This document shows positions 1-5,171 of a DNA stretch of 5,269 nucleotides, in pieces. Under the pieces are notes generated by a model that made no database searches, was not told where the DNA came from, and worked only from the letters and a program-made list of their open reading frames with translations. The position numbers were made by a program, and so were the translations under genes. This DNA is from Oscillospiraceae bacterium (lineage in GTDB: Bacteria; Bacillota; Clostridia; Oscillospirales; Oscillospiraceae). Within the stretch, counting starts at the first letter, position 1; every line of letters starts with the position of its first letter. The DNA lies in contig JAFZQQ010000155.1 in assembly GCA_017620315.1 (NCBI GenBank), positions 1 to 5,269 of the forward strand, written 5' to 3'.

Positions 1-768
1 AAGATGATCTACCGCGCGAGCATGGAGCTGCAGACGACCGAGTTTGAAAAGGCGGCGTCGGACATCCGCACGCTCACGCAGTCTCTGAGCGGGTATTTTG
101 AAGAGCAGAGCGTGCACAACTATTCCTCCGGTTACCGCAGCGCGAACTACACGGTGCGCGTGCCCGCGGAGCGTTTTGAGGACTTCCTGCACCAGCTCGG
201 CGACCTTTGCCACGTCACCTATCAGACGCAGAGCGCCGAGGACGTCAGCGAATATTACTATGATATGGAATCCCGCCTCGAGACCGCGAAGATCAAGCTG
301 GACAGGCTGCAGGATCTGCTTTCAAAGGCGGAGCTGATGGAGGACATCATCACGCTTGAGAGCGCGATCTCCGACACCGAGTACCAGATCGAGCGCCTTT
401 CCGGTGAGAAGCGGCACTATGATTCGCTGATCGGCTATTCCACCATCTACGTCACGCTCAGCGAGGTCTACCGCGTCACCGAGACGGACAACGCGCCGCT
501 GACCTTCGGCCAGCGCATCGCGAGCGCCTTCCGCGACGGACTGCGCAATTTTACCGACATGCTTGAGGACTTCATCGAGTGGCTTGCCTACAGCTGGCTG
601 ACGCTGCTCATCATCGCGGCGGTCATCATCATCGTCATTCGCATCATCAGGCGCGCCCGCGCAAAACGCTCGGCAAGCGGTGAAAAGCGCGAAAAGCATA
701 CGCCCTTCTGGAAGAAGAACAAGGCTCAGGCATCGGAGGGACCGGCAAGCAAAGAGGATAACGAATAA
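1..768 (+). CDS. DUF4349 domain-containing membrane protein (5' end outside window)
   Basis: C-terminal 255 residues of a DUF4349 protein. The frame is open from base 1 (Lys before the first Met), and the DUF4349 pattern is already under way at 'KMIYRAS', so the true start and any N-terminal signal or lipobox lie upstream. Counting from the Met at base 4, the visible features are: a beta-rich part with the family-like RSANYTVRVPAERF at about 45-58, which resembles the usual 'LRVPAERFD.FL' block; a charged helical, probably coiled-coil stretch at about 84-140; 'YSTIYVTLSEV' at 145-155; a hydrophobic membrane segment at about 193-215; and a basic cytoplasmic tail (RIIRRARAKR and onward). The family is of unknown function. 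The layout suggests an extracytoplasmic domain anchored by a C-terminal helix. It is followed 20 bp later by an MBL-fold gene, probably in one operon. The family call is sound; the function is unknown. Confidence 0.85.
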   Translation, partial: KMIYRASMELQTTEFEKAASDIRTLTQSLSGYFEEQSVHNYSSGYRSANYTVRVPAERFEDFLHQLGDLCHVTYQTQSAEDVSEYYYDMESRLETAKIKLDRLQDLLSKAELMEDIITLESAISDTEYQIERLSGEKRHYDSLIGYSTIYVTLSEVYRVTETDNAPLTFGQRIASAFRDGLRNFTDMLEDFIEWLAYSWLTLLIIAAVIIIVIRIIRRARAKRSASGEKREKHTPFWKKNKAQASEGPASKEDNE

Positions 769-788
769 CTCTTGAGGGAGGTAAACCT

Positions 789-1397
789 ATGGAGCTCACC
801 TGGCTGGGACACGCCTGCTTCGCGGTGGAAAGCGAAGGCTATCGCATCGTTCTCGACCCCTATCGCATGGACGACTATCCCACTCTGCACACAAGGGCGG
901 ACGCGGTATTCTGCTCGCACTCGCACGCAGATCACAACTGCGTCGCCGCGGTGGAGCTGACGAAGGGCAAGGCAAGCCCCTTCACCGTGGAGAAGCTCGC
1001 GACCTTCCACGACGACAGGGGCGGCTCGCTGCGCGGGGAGAATACCGTCCACATCCTGCGCTCGGAGGGCAAGACCGTGATCCATTGCGGCGACCTTGGG
1101 CACTTCCCGACCGATGCGCAGCTTGCCAAAATGTCCGGTGCCGACGTGCTGCTCATACCCGTCGGCGGGTACTACACCATCGACGCCGCGACGGCGAAAC
1201 GCGTCATCGACGCCGCAAAGCCGCGCATCGCCGTGCCGATGCACTATCGCCACGGAAAGTACGGTCTGCGCGCCGTGGGAACACTCGACGAGTTTTTGAA
1301 GCTCGTCCCCGCCGCAAGCGTCCACCGGCTCTCCGGAAGCTCCTTCGTTCTCAGCGACGACATAAGCGGCGTGATCGTGCCTGAGTTCGCGGGATAA
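789..1397 (+). CDS. MBL-fold metal-dependent hydrolase (UPF0173-like)
   Basis: A 202-aa protein with the metallo-beta-lactamase fold signature. The N-terminal 'LTWLGHACFAV' (3-13) is typical of the small L-ascorbate-6-P-lactonase/UPF0173-like branch. Metal ligands visible are HSHADH at 44-49 (HxHxDH), the bridging Asp in HCGDLGH (D102, also H99) and a late His in PMHYR (H152). A conserved-looking 'FHDD' lies at 73-76. All zinc-site positions seem present, so an active cytoplasmic hydrolase is likely, with unknown substrate. The start is supported by GGGAGG at 776-781, seven bases before the ATG. It lies 20 bp after the DUF4349 stop, so the two are probably co-transcribed, and a strong hairpin terminator follows within about 10 bp. 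Length is slightly short for UPF0173 (commonly about 225 aa). No signal peptide is seen. Confidence 0.9.
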   Translation: MELTWLGHACFAVESEGYRIVLDPYRMDDYPTLHTRADAVFCSHSHADHNCVAAVELTKGKASPFTVEKLATFHDDRGGSLRGENTVHILRSEGKTVIHCGDLGHFPTDAQLAKMSGADVLLIPVGGYYTIDAATAKRVIDAAKPRIAVPMHYRHGKYGLRAVGTLDEFLKLVPAASVHRLSGSSFVLSDDISGVIVPEFAG

Positions 1398-1407
1398 TCG
1401 ATACAAA

Positions 1408-1460
1408 ATTGCTGCCCGGCGCTTCCTGCAGTGAAGCGCCGGGCAGCAATGTTTTATTTT
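1408..1460. terminator. Bidirectional rho-independent terminator between convergent genes
   Basis: A perfect 18-bp stem (1408-1425 with 1433-1450, ATTGCTGCCCGGCGCTTC and its complement) closes a 7-base loop, ctgcagt. On the + strand it is followed by GTTTTATTTT, ending the DUF4349-MBL operon. On the - strand the stem is followed by AATTTTGTATC, and the M3 remnant's stop codon is at 1454-1456, so the same hairpin can end the opposing unit too. Confidence 0.9.
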
Positions 1461-1948
1461 GATGACCAGTTCGGATAAAGCGGCGCGTAGGTATCCGGGT
1501 CGAGATAGAAAACGCGTTCAAGCTCGTAGCCCTCCGCTCCTGTCGGCGGGTAAGGATCCGGGACATTATCCCTGATAAGGTCTATCTTGCGCGTGGTGCA
1601 GGCAAGCAATTGTCCGTCCCCGTCATACCAGGCGTAAACGCACAGCAGATACTTGTGAAGCGCACCGTCCACCCTTTTGACCGCATTCTCGGACAAGGGA
1701 GATATCAAACCGACATTTTTGAAGCTGTCCTGAAAGCTGACGTCGCCGGGCTGCGCCACGAAAGCGAGATAGTGGTCGACGGTGGCAAAGTAATCCTCCT
1801 GAGACTCCTCCCAGAACATGAGAGCGCCGGCGGCGGAGGTGGCATAGCTGATGTAGTACATCGGGTTCAGGAAGGTGTGGGGCACCTCGTACCAGCCATA
1901 CATCTCGGTGCGCGGGTCGTTCTTTTTGATACGGCCGTACTCCTTCAT
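1454..1948 (-). pseudogene. C-terminal remnant of M3-family oligoendopeptidase (PepF-like)
   Basis: The 164-residue reading begins at an ATG at 1948 with no good ribosome site. Residues 19-45 (WYEVPHTFLNPMYYISYATS and onward to ALMFW) match the conserved C-terminal helix region of PepF/M3 oligoendopeptidases, where His and Tyr residues line the substrate cleft. The stretch through 'VGLISPLSENAVK' also fits the family's last helices. The catalytic HExxH and about 450 upstream residues of a normal M3 enzyme are absent: the frame runs back only to the TAA of the GH3 gene at 2018-2020. Residues from about 100 on ('VYAWYDGDGQLLACTT', then 'ERVFYLDPDTYAPLYPNW') resemble a small beta-domain often found at the C-terminus of clostridial secreted proteins ('K-V-F-L-L-D ... 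P-L ... W'). The parent was therefore probably an exported peptidase. A decayed 5'-truncated gene is most likely; a free-standing expressed fragment is possible but unsupported. Confidence 0.65.
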
Positions 1949-1996
1949 GATCTTCGATTCCGACGGTGATATGACCCATCGATTCTTAAGGGTAAA

Positions 1997-2006
1997 GGGA
2001 CGTCCC
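1997..2006. repeat. 10-bp perfect palindrome between GH3 stop and M3 remnant
   Basis: GGGACGTCCC lies in the 69-bp gap between the GH3 stop and the remnant's ATG. It has no loop and no T-tract, so it is not a recognisable terminator. It may mark the truncation zone or be chance. Confidence 0.3.
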
Positions 2007-2017
2007 GGCCTTCTTTG

Positions 2018-3691
2018 TTACTCCCTCAGGCCGAAGAAGAATTTGCGCTGGAATTCGTTCCGTATCACATTCACCGGCTTGAGCTGAGATGCCGAGGTCC
2101 CCCGCATGATCATGACGTCGCGGTAGAGCAGATAGGTCTCCGGCTGCACAAGCGCCAGCTGAAGATCGCCGAGATAGCCCTCCTCAAAGTGGTGCGCAAT
2201 ATTCTTGTTTGCCTGGATCAGCTTTTCCTTCAGGCATTTGCGTATCGCCTCGTTATCGACCCCTTCGGGTCGGGAGCGGAGCTCCATCAGTATCACATAC
2301 GCAGGCGGAACAGCGTCGGTGTCGGCGTAGATGGAATAATCCGTCACCTCGATCCCAAGCGTCTTTTCCGTCTCCTCGACCATGTTCCGCACAGCGGCCT
2401 CCGAAGTCTTCTCGCCGCGGATGTTCGCCGCGTATCCCGCGCGCATCTCGAATTGGACCAGCGGCGTCCTGTTATGAAAGCCGGTCACGCGCAATACGTC
2501 GTGCATCCGATAGCGGTACAGTCCGGAATAGTTTGTGATGATCAGCTCATAGCACTTGTCTTTCTCAAGCTTGTCCATCGTAAGGCACGGGGCGTTTTCA
2601 TCCTCGGCGTCACGGAACTCCATAAAGCAGCCGTCCGGCGTCAGCACAGAGTCGACGCAGTCCATCCGGTAGACGGCGGAGAACATCCCCTCCGACGCGG
2701 AAACGCCCTGATAGAATATCCTGACGTCATCGCCGAGAATGTTCTTTTTGAGCTTTTCCGTATAGGGTGAGAAATTGGCGCCGCCGGCGCTGAAAATGAA
2801 TTGGAGTCCGGGCCAGATCCTTTTTGCCCACGGCTTGCCGAAGCCCTCCGCAAACGCGGCGCGCAATTCCTCTGCTCTGCGCGGGTCCGGCTTCAGTTTG
2901 GCCAGCAGCGATGCGCGAACGTCCTCGGGAAGCTCCACACTGCCGTCGATGGTTCCCGTTTCGATATCGCGGAGCAGCATCTCGCAGTGATCCTCGATGT
3001 AACGGAACATTTCAAGGATAATGCTGGAAAAAGTCGCCTCGACATAGGTGACGTTTCTCTCCTGCAGCGCGAATCTGGCGTGAATATATCGGGTGATCAC
3101 ACCCTTTGCGGGCCGCCTTGCCTCGACAGGCGAGGTGTATATCCCCGATGACATGTTTTTGAACGGGCCGCTTTTTACCGCAACGGAGGACGCGCTTCCG
3201 TAGGTCGCGCCGCTCTCCAGAACAACGGCGGTCCCCTCCATCAGGTTAACGCCCTTGCCGTTGTTCCAGCCATAGCCGAGCTGAGAGGCAATCACGGAGT
3301 TGGTGTGCAGCGCATGATACTTTCCGGTGACGGAGAGCTGCTTTTTCGACAATGGAATGTACTTCGCGCAGCCGAGCGTTCCCGAGGTCTTGTTGTAATG
3401 CTCGATGTGCTCGTTTGTGAGAACGCCGTCCTCCCCTTTCACCATCCGCTCGATGTACGGCGCGAAATCGTCATACTCCCGAACAGGCACCCGCTCCTGA
3501 TAGTCTCTGACGGATCGTATCTGCGAAAAACCATATTTCCTTCCGTACTCCGTGTCCTGATTCTCCCCGAGGACCGAAAGCAGCAGCGCCTCCTGCGTTT
3601 CTTCCGGTTTCTTTGTCATTTCTTCGAGAGAGCGGACAGCCGACTTGCCCACAAGGCACATCGCCTTCATCATCGTACCGTATAAAGACAT
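2018..3691 (-). CDS. GH3 auxin-responsive promoter family protein (acyl-adenylate-forming enzyme)
   Basis: A 557-aa protein of the GH3 family, a branch of the adenylate-forming (ANL) enzymes that activate carboxylic acids with ATP and, in plants, join them to amino acids. Bacterial members have no settled substrate. Counting from MSLYG, visible motifs are the phosphate-binding loop KTSGTLGCAKYIPLSK (about 101-116), YQGVSASEGMF (327-337) matching the second adenylation motif, and NYSGLYRYRMHDVLRVTGF (about 387-405), the GH3 hallmark whose Tyr/Arg/Asp contact the nucleotide. 'RGEKTSE' follows at about 425-431. The length fits the bacterial family. The ATG at 3691 is preferred over the GTG at 3706 because GGGGGGAGAG (3704-3695) sits just before it as ribosome site. 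A promoter lies about 50 bp upstream. The hallmark has Met-His before Asp where plant enzymes have Val-Gly. It appears monocistronic, with a peptidase remnant behind it. Confidence 0.93.
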   Translation of the reverse strand: MSLYGTMMKAMCLVGKSAVRSLEEMTKKPEETQEALLLSVLGENQDTEYGRKYGFSQIRSVRDYQERVPVREYDDFAPYIERMVKGEDGVLTNEHIEHYNKTSGTLGCAKYIPLSKKQLSVTGKYHALHTNSVIASQLGYGWNNGKGVNLMEGTAVVLESGATYGSASSVAVKSGPFKNMSSGIYTSPVEARRPAKGVITRYIHARFALQERNVTYVEATFSSIILEMFRYIEDHCEMLLRDIETGTIDGSVELPEDVRASLLAKLKPDPRRAEELRAAFAEGFGKPWAKRIWPGLQFIFSAGGANFSPYTEKLKKNILGDDVRIFYQGVSASEGMFSAVYRMDCVDSVLTPDGCFMEFRDAEDENAPCLTMDKLEKDKCYELIITNYSGLYRYRMHDVLRVTGFHNRTPLVQFEMRAGYAANIRGEKTSEAAVRNMVEETEKTLGIEVTDYSIYADTDAVPPAYVILMELRSRPEGVDNEAIRKCLKEKLIQANKNIAHHFEEGYLGDLQLALVQPETYLLYRDVMIMRGTSASQLKPVNVIRNEFQRKFFFGLRE

Positions 3692-3738
3692 GATCTCTCC
3701 CCCCACCGCGTTTTCATTTGATTTTATCTATCTTAATT

Positions 3739-3776
3739 ATTATATCAACGCGGTTTGCAGACCGCAATATTTTTTT
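3739..3776 (-). promoter_or_regulatory. Sigma-70/SigA-type promoter of the GH3 gene
   Basis: On the - strand, TTGCGG (3767-3762) and TATAAT (3744-3739) are separated by 17 bases, close to consensus for the housekeeping sigma factor. A run of seven A (3776-3770) just upstream of the -35 resembles an UP element. Transcription would start near 3732, giving a leader of about 40 bases before the ATG at 3691. The AT-rich island contrasts with the GC-rich genes on either side. Confidence 0.7.
3750..3765. promoter_or_regulatory. Inverted repeat inside the GH3 promoter, possible operator
   Basis: GCGGTTTGCAGACCGC is an imperfect palindrome (GCGGT/ACCGC outer arms, TGCA core). It fills most of the -35/-10 spacer and overlaps four bases of the -35 box. 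That position is typical of a repressor site. On the + strand it is followed by a T-run, but no + strand gene leads into it, so a terminator role is less likely. Confidence 0.4.
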
Positions 3777-3815
3777 GTGTGTCCAACCGGGTGTTTATCT
3801 TTCCAATCCTTTCCT

Positions 3816-3865
3816 GCCAGCCGCGCACGCTGCTCCGCCGTCGCCGCCGGATTCGCCAGCGCGCG
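3816..3865 (-). repeat. 50-bp direct repeat, copy A (toxin leader)
   Basis: Perfect match, 50 of 50 bases, to 5059-5108, same orientation, offset 1,243 bp. By hand count 41 of 50 bases are G or C. Both copies encode RALANPAATAEQRARLA on the - strand in the same frame as their surroundings. This copy has an upstream leader but no toxin after it. Confidence 0.95.
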
Positions 3866-3967
3866 CAGCGTCGCGTCGTACCGCGTCTGTACATCGGCGA
3901 GGTCTGAGCGGATGTGCTTTCCAACCGTGCCGCCGAGCAGACCAAGAAAGCCCCCGCGCACAAGCAT

Positions 3968-4006
3968 AAGGGAGGCGGCGCCCCATGCTGGAACGTCGCC
4001 TCCCTT
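3968..4006 (-). terminator. Hairpin A after the immunity gene, probable terminator
   Basis: Arms 3968-3984 and 3990-4006 (17 bases each, loop of 5). Read as - strand RNA it is AAGGGAGGCGACGTTCC / GGGGCGCCGCCTCCCTT, with two G-U pairs and one A-C mismatch. On the + strand two pairs would break instead, so the - strand is the likelier transcript. It follows the immunity gene stop by about 30 bp. The trailing TTATGCTTGTG is only weakly U-rich, so termination may be imperfect. Its core is shared with hairpin B. Confidence 0.55.
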
Positions 4007-4035
4007 GCAGACAAGCTGGACTTGTCCTTGCGGAA

Positions 4036-4362
4036 CTATTTCAGCCCCACTACGTTTATGAGGTAATCCTCATACTCTGGCGGAATGCCAATGTCATAGG
4101 TTTCATAGTAGCGCAAGAACTGAACTGGAAAGGTAAACGGACCATCCGAAAAAATAGCGCCGACACCGTCATCTTCGCCTGTAAAAATGTCTTTCACGGG
4201 AAAGCCTGCAATGCCAACCGGCAAATTCTTTATGTGCGAGATTATTGTTTTTCTCGGCAGACTATTTTTGTAGTTGCGAAACTCGGTAAACGAATCCGTG
4301 CTTTCTCGATACTTCATTCCCTCAAAAAAGCCAAAGCCGATTTTTCCACCTGCTGTTTTCAT
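4036..4362 (-). CDS. Candidate immunity protein paired with the upstream toxin
   Basis: A 108-aa, small, soluble-looking protein with no signal peptide or membrane segment. I do not recognise its family. Visible features are a glycine-rich start (MKTAGGKIGFGFFEGMKY), a charged centre and an acidic, aromatic C-terminal part (FTGEDDGVGAIF, then PPEYEDYLINVVGLK). The role is inferred from position: its ATG overlaps the toxin stop (ATGA, 4359-4362), with ribosome site AAGGAGA five bases ahead, so the two should be translated together. A small AT-rich gene directly after a toxin module is the usual place for an immunity gene. By hand count 4081-4320 is about 44% GC, well below the leader region, which suggests separate ancestry. 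If so, it would bind and block the toxin in the cytoplasm of the producer. Confidence 0.7.
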   Translation of the reverse strand: MKTAGGKIGFGFFEGMKYRESTDSFTEFRNYKNSLPRKTIISHIKNLPVGIAGFPVKDIFTGEDDGVGAIFSDGPFTFPVQFLRYYETYDIGIPPEYEDYLINVVGLK

Positions 4363-5042
4363 CTGATTCTCCTTCTTTGATTTGGTGCATACTCCTTCAT
4401 TTCCCCCGTTCCCATCTGACCAATAGCGTAGCTTCCATCGGGGAAAAAATAAATTACATCATTTGGCGCAATCACAGTAACGCCCAGAGCATTAGCAAGC
4501 TCCTCCGCGAAGCAATAACCGCCATCGGCCGAGGTTCTGCCTGTGTCACAGCTCAACAGACGGATGCTCTGCCCTTTGTAGGACGGATCATGCAAAATGA
4601 CATTTGCAAGCTCTCGCGCACTCATGCTTGGTGCGTTGCTTCCGAAGCCCACGCCTCCCGGCGTCCCATGCATTGCGACGTCAAAAAAGCCGTCCATCGG
4701 AGCAACCTTTTGTGAATACTCTTTCAAAATGTCGCCGCTCGGAAAAGCTTCAAAACCCTGTCTGAGGCTCTGCTTTTCCGATGGCACGGGCTTTACCCAG
4801 CCCTTTCGGTCACCCGATGCGTCGAAGGTGTCCTCCCATGCCATATTAGCACCATCCGCGCCGCTTGTCCACTCCGAGTCCGTCAGTCCGAGCGGGTCGA
4901 TGATCGGTTCTCCGGCCTCGTCGAGCGTGAGCGGCTTCATGCGTTCAGCGATGTCTGCGAGCGCTCGCTGCGTCTCCGTCGCCGCCTGTCGTGCGTTTGC
5001 GGGCGCGAACTCGTCGAGGCGGCGGCTTGCCCAGTCCACCAT
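4359..5042 (-). CDS. C-terminal polymorphic-toxin module, putative cysteine-peptidase-like (displaced cassette)
   Basis: 227 residues from the first in-frame ATG; the frame stays open up to 5162 (40 more codons, no ATG, GTG or TTG) after a TGA at 5163-5165. The first part, including RALANPAATAEQRARLA upstream of the Met, is Ala/Arg-rich and helical (about 1-36). A linker (PLTLDEAGEPIIDPLGL, DRKGWVKPVP) leads to a compact C-terminal domain from about 115. That domain holds FFDVAMHGTPGGVGFG (His125-Gly126), ARELANVIL, then GQSIRLLSCDTG (Cys165), FAEELANALGVTVIAPND and a closing beta stretch. A hydrophobic strand ending in His-Gly, and a second ending in Ser-Cys, is the clan CD peptidase pattern (caspase, clostripain, C80). 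The catalytic dyad and the toxin role are inferences. There is no credible start or ribosome site, and an immunity-like gene overlaps the stop. This suggests a silent cassette activated by recombination at the leader repeat. Confidence 0.7.
   Translation of the reverse strand: MVDWASRRLDEFAPANARQAATETQRALADIAERMKPLTLDEAGEPIIDPLGLTDSEWTSGADGANMAWEDTFDASGDRKGWVKPVPSEKQSLRQGFEAFPSGDILKEYSQKVAPMDGFFDVAMHGTPGGVGFGSNAPSMSARELANVILHDPSYKGQSIRLLSCDTGRTSADGGYCFAEELANALGVTVIAPNDVIYFFPDGSYAIGQMGTGEMKEYAPNQRRRIR
4368..4374 (-). promoter_or_regulatory. Ribosome binding site for the immunity gene inside the toxin's last codons
   Basis: AAGGAGA on the - strand, five bases before the ATG at 4362. It is formed by the toxin's terminal Arg codons (agg aga), so the toxin's basic C-terminus and the immunity start are constrained together. 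It fixes the immunity gene start. Confidence 0.75.
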
Positions 5043-5058
5043 GTCTGCCGTGCTCTGC

Positions 5059-5108
5059 GCCAGCCGCGCACGCTGCTCCGCCGTCGCCGCCGGATTCGCC
5101 AGCGCGCG
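5059..5108 (-). repeat. 50-bp direct repeat, copy B (toxin leader)
   Basis: Identical to 3816-3865. On the - strand it encodes RALANPAATAEQRARLA and continues in frame into the toxin module (QSTADMVDW). Upstream of the repeat the frame reads YVQI, against DVQTRYDATL in copy A. The shared V-Q in the same frame and the bases ATGTACA in both copies hint that homology extends, with a net in-frame loss of 18 bases in copy B. Confidence 0.95.
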
Positions 5109-5119
5109 GATTTGTACAT

Positions 5120-5161
5120 AACAGCAGAGCGGCGCTCCACACGGAACGCCGCCCTGCTGTT
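5120..5161 (-). terminator. Hairpin B after the upstream gene, probable terminator
   Basis: Arms 5120-5138 and 5143-5161 (19 bases each, loop of 4). As - strand RNA all 19 positions pair, two as G-U; on the + strand those two would be mismatches, so a - strand transcript is implied. It lies 10 bp after the stop of the AT-rich gene fragment at the window's edge. The next bases are TATGTACAAATCC once the stem ends, so there is no real U-tract. Core shared with hairpin A: GGCGRCGTTCC / GGRGCGCCGC. Confidence 0.6.
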
Positions 5162-5171
5162 GTCAGCAATG

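Larger units (their letters stand above)
3740..3967 (-). pseudogene. Orphan leader fragment of a polymorphic-toxin cassette, toxin part missing
   Basis: An open frame of 75 codons starts at an ATG that directly abuts hairpin A. It reads MLVRGGFLGLLGGTVGKHIR and onward to DLADVQTRYDATL, then RALANPAATAEQRARLA. The last block is identical, in DNA and in frame, to the leader of the toxin module at 5059-5108. Identity stops at 3816. What follows ('GKDWKDKHPVGHTKKYC') looks non-coding in composition and runs into the GH3 promoter. No ribosome site is seen; the ATG follows the hairpin arm directly. I read this as the leader of a cassette whose toxin and immunity genes have been lost, at the end of an array. 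Only about 3816-3967 is credible former coding sequence. It could instead be the displaced N-terminal part of the same gene whose C-terminal part lies at 4359-5108. Confidence 0.5.

Noticed and set aside
322..1406. Two - strand open frames of 125 and 226 codons
   Set aside because: Both are shadows of the DUF4349 and MBL-fold genes, whose own frames carry family motifs.
2018..2020. Stop-codon readthrough joining GH3 to the M3 remnant
   Set aside because: The same-frame continuation has a one-in-three chance of being coincidence. The GH3 protein ends where its family normally does, and TAA is the least leaky stop.
2015..2770. 251-codon + strand open frame
   Set aside because: It lies opposite the GH3 gene, which has clear family motifs. 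It shows no recognisable protein and arises from the high GC content of the coding strand.
3985..4380. 131-codon + strand open frame
   Set aside because: It is antisense to the immunity candidate, which has a strong ribosome site and an ATGA overlap. Its ATG lies in the loop of hairpin A and it has no ribosome site.
3816..5108. CRISPR array or transposon ends
   Set aside because: Only two repeat copies exist, 1.2 kb apart, both within coding frames; there are no regular spacers, no transposase and no terminal inverted repeats.
4597..5121. 174-codon + strand open frame with repetitive Ser/Ala sequence
   Set aside because: Antisense shadow of the toxin module and leader repeat; no motif or ribosome site.
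3968..5161. Integron attC sites at the hairpins
   Set aside because: The hairpins sit at cassette ends, but I see no convincing core GTTRRRY sites or integrase, and the G-U pattern favours an RNA role.
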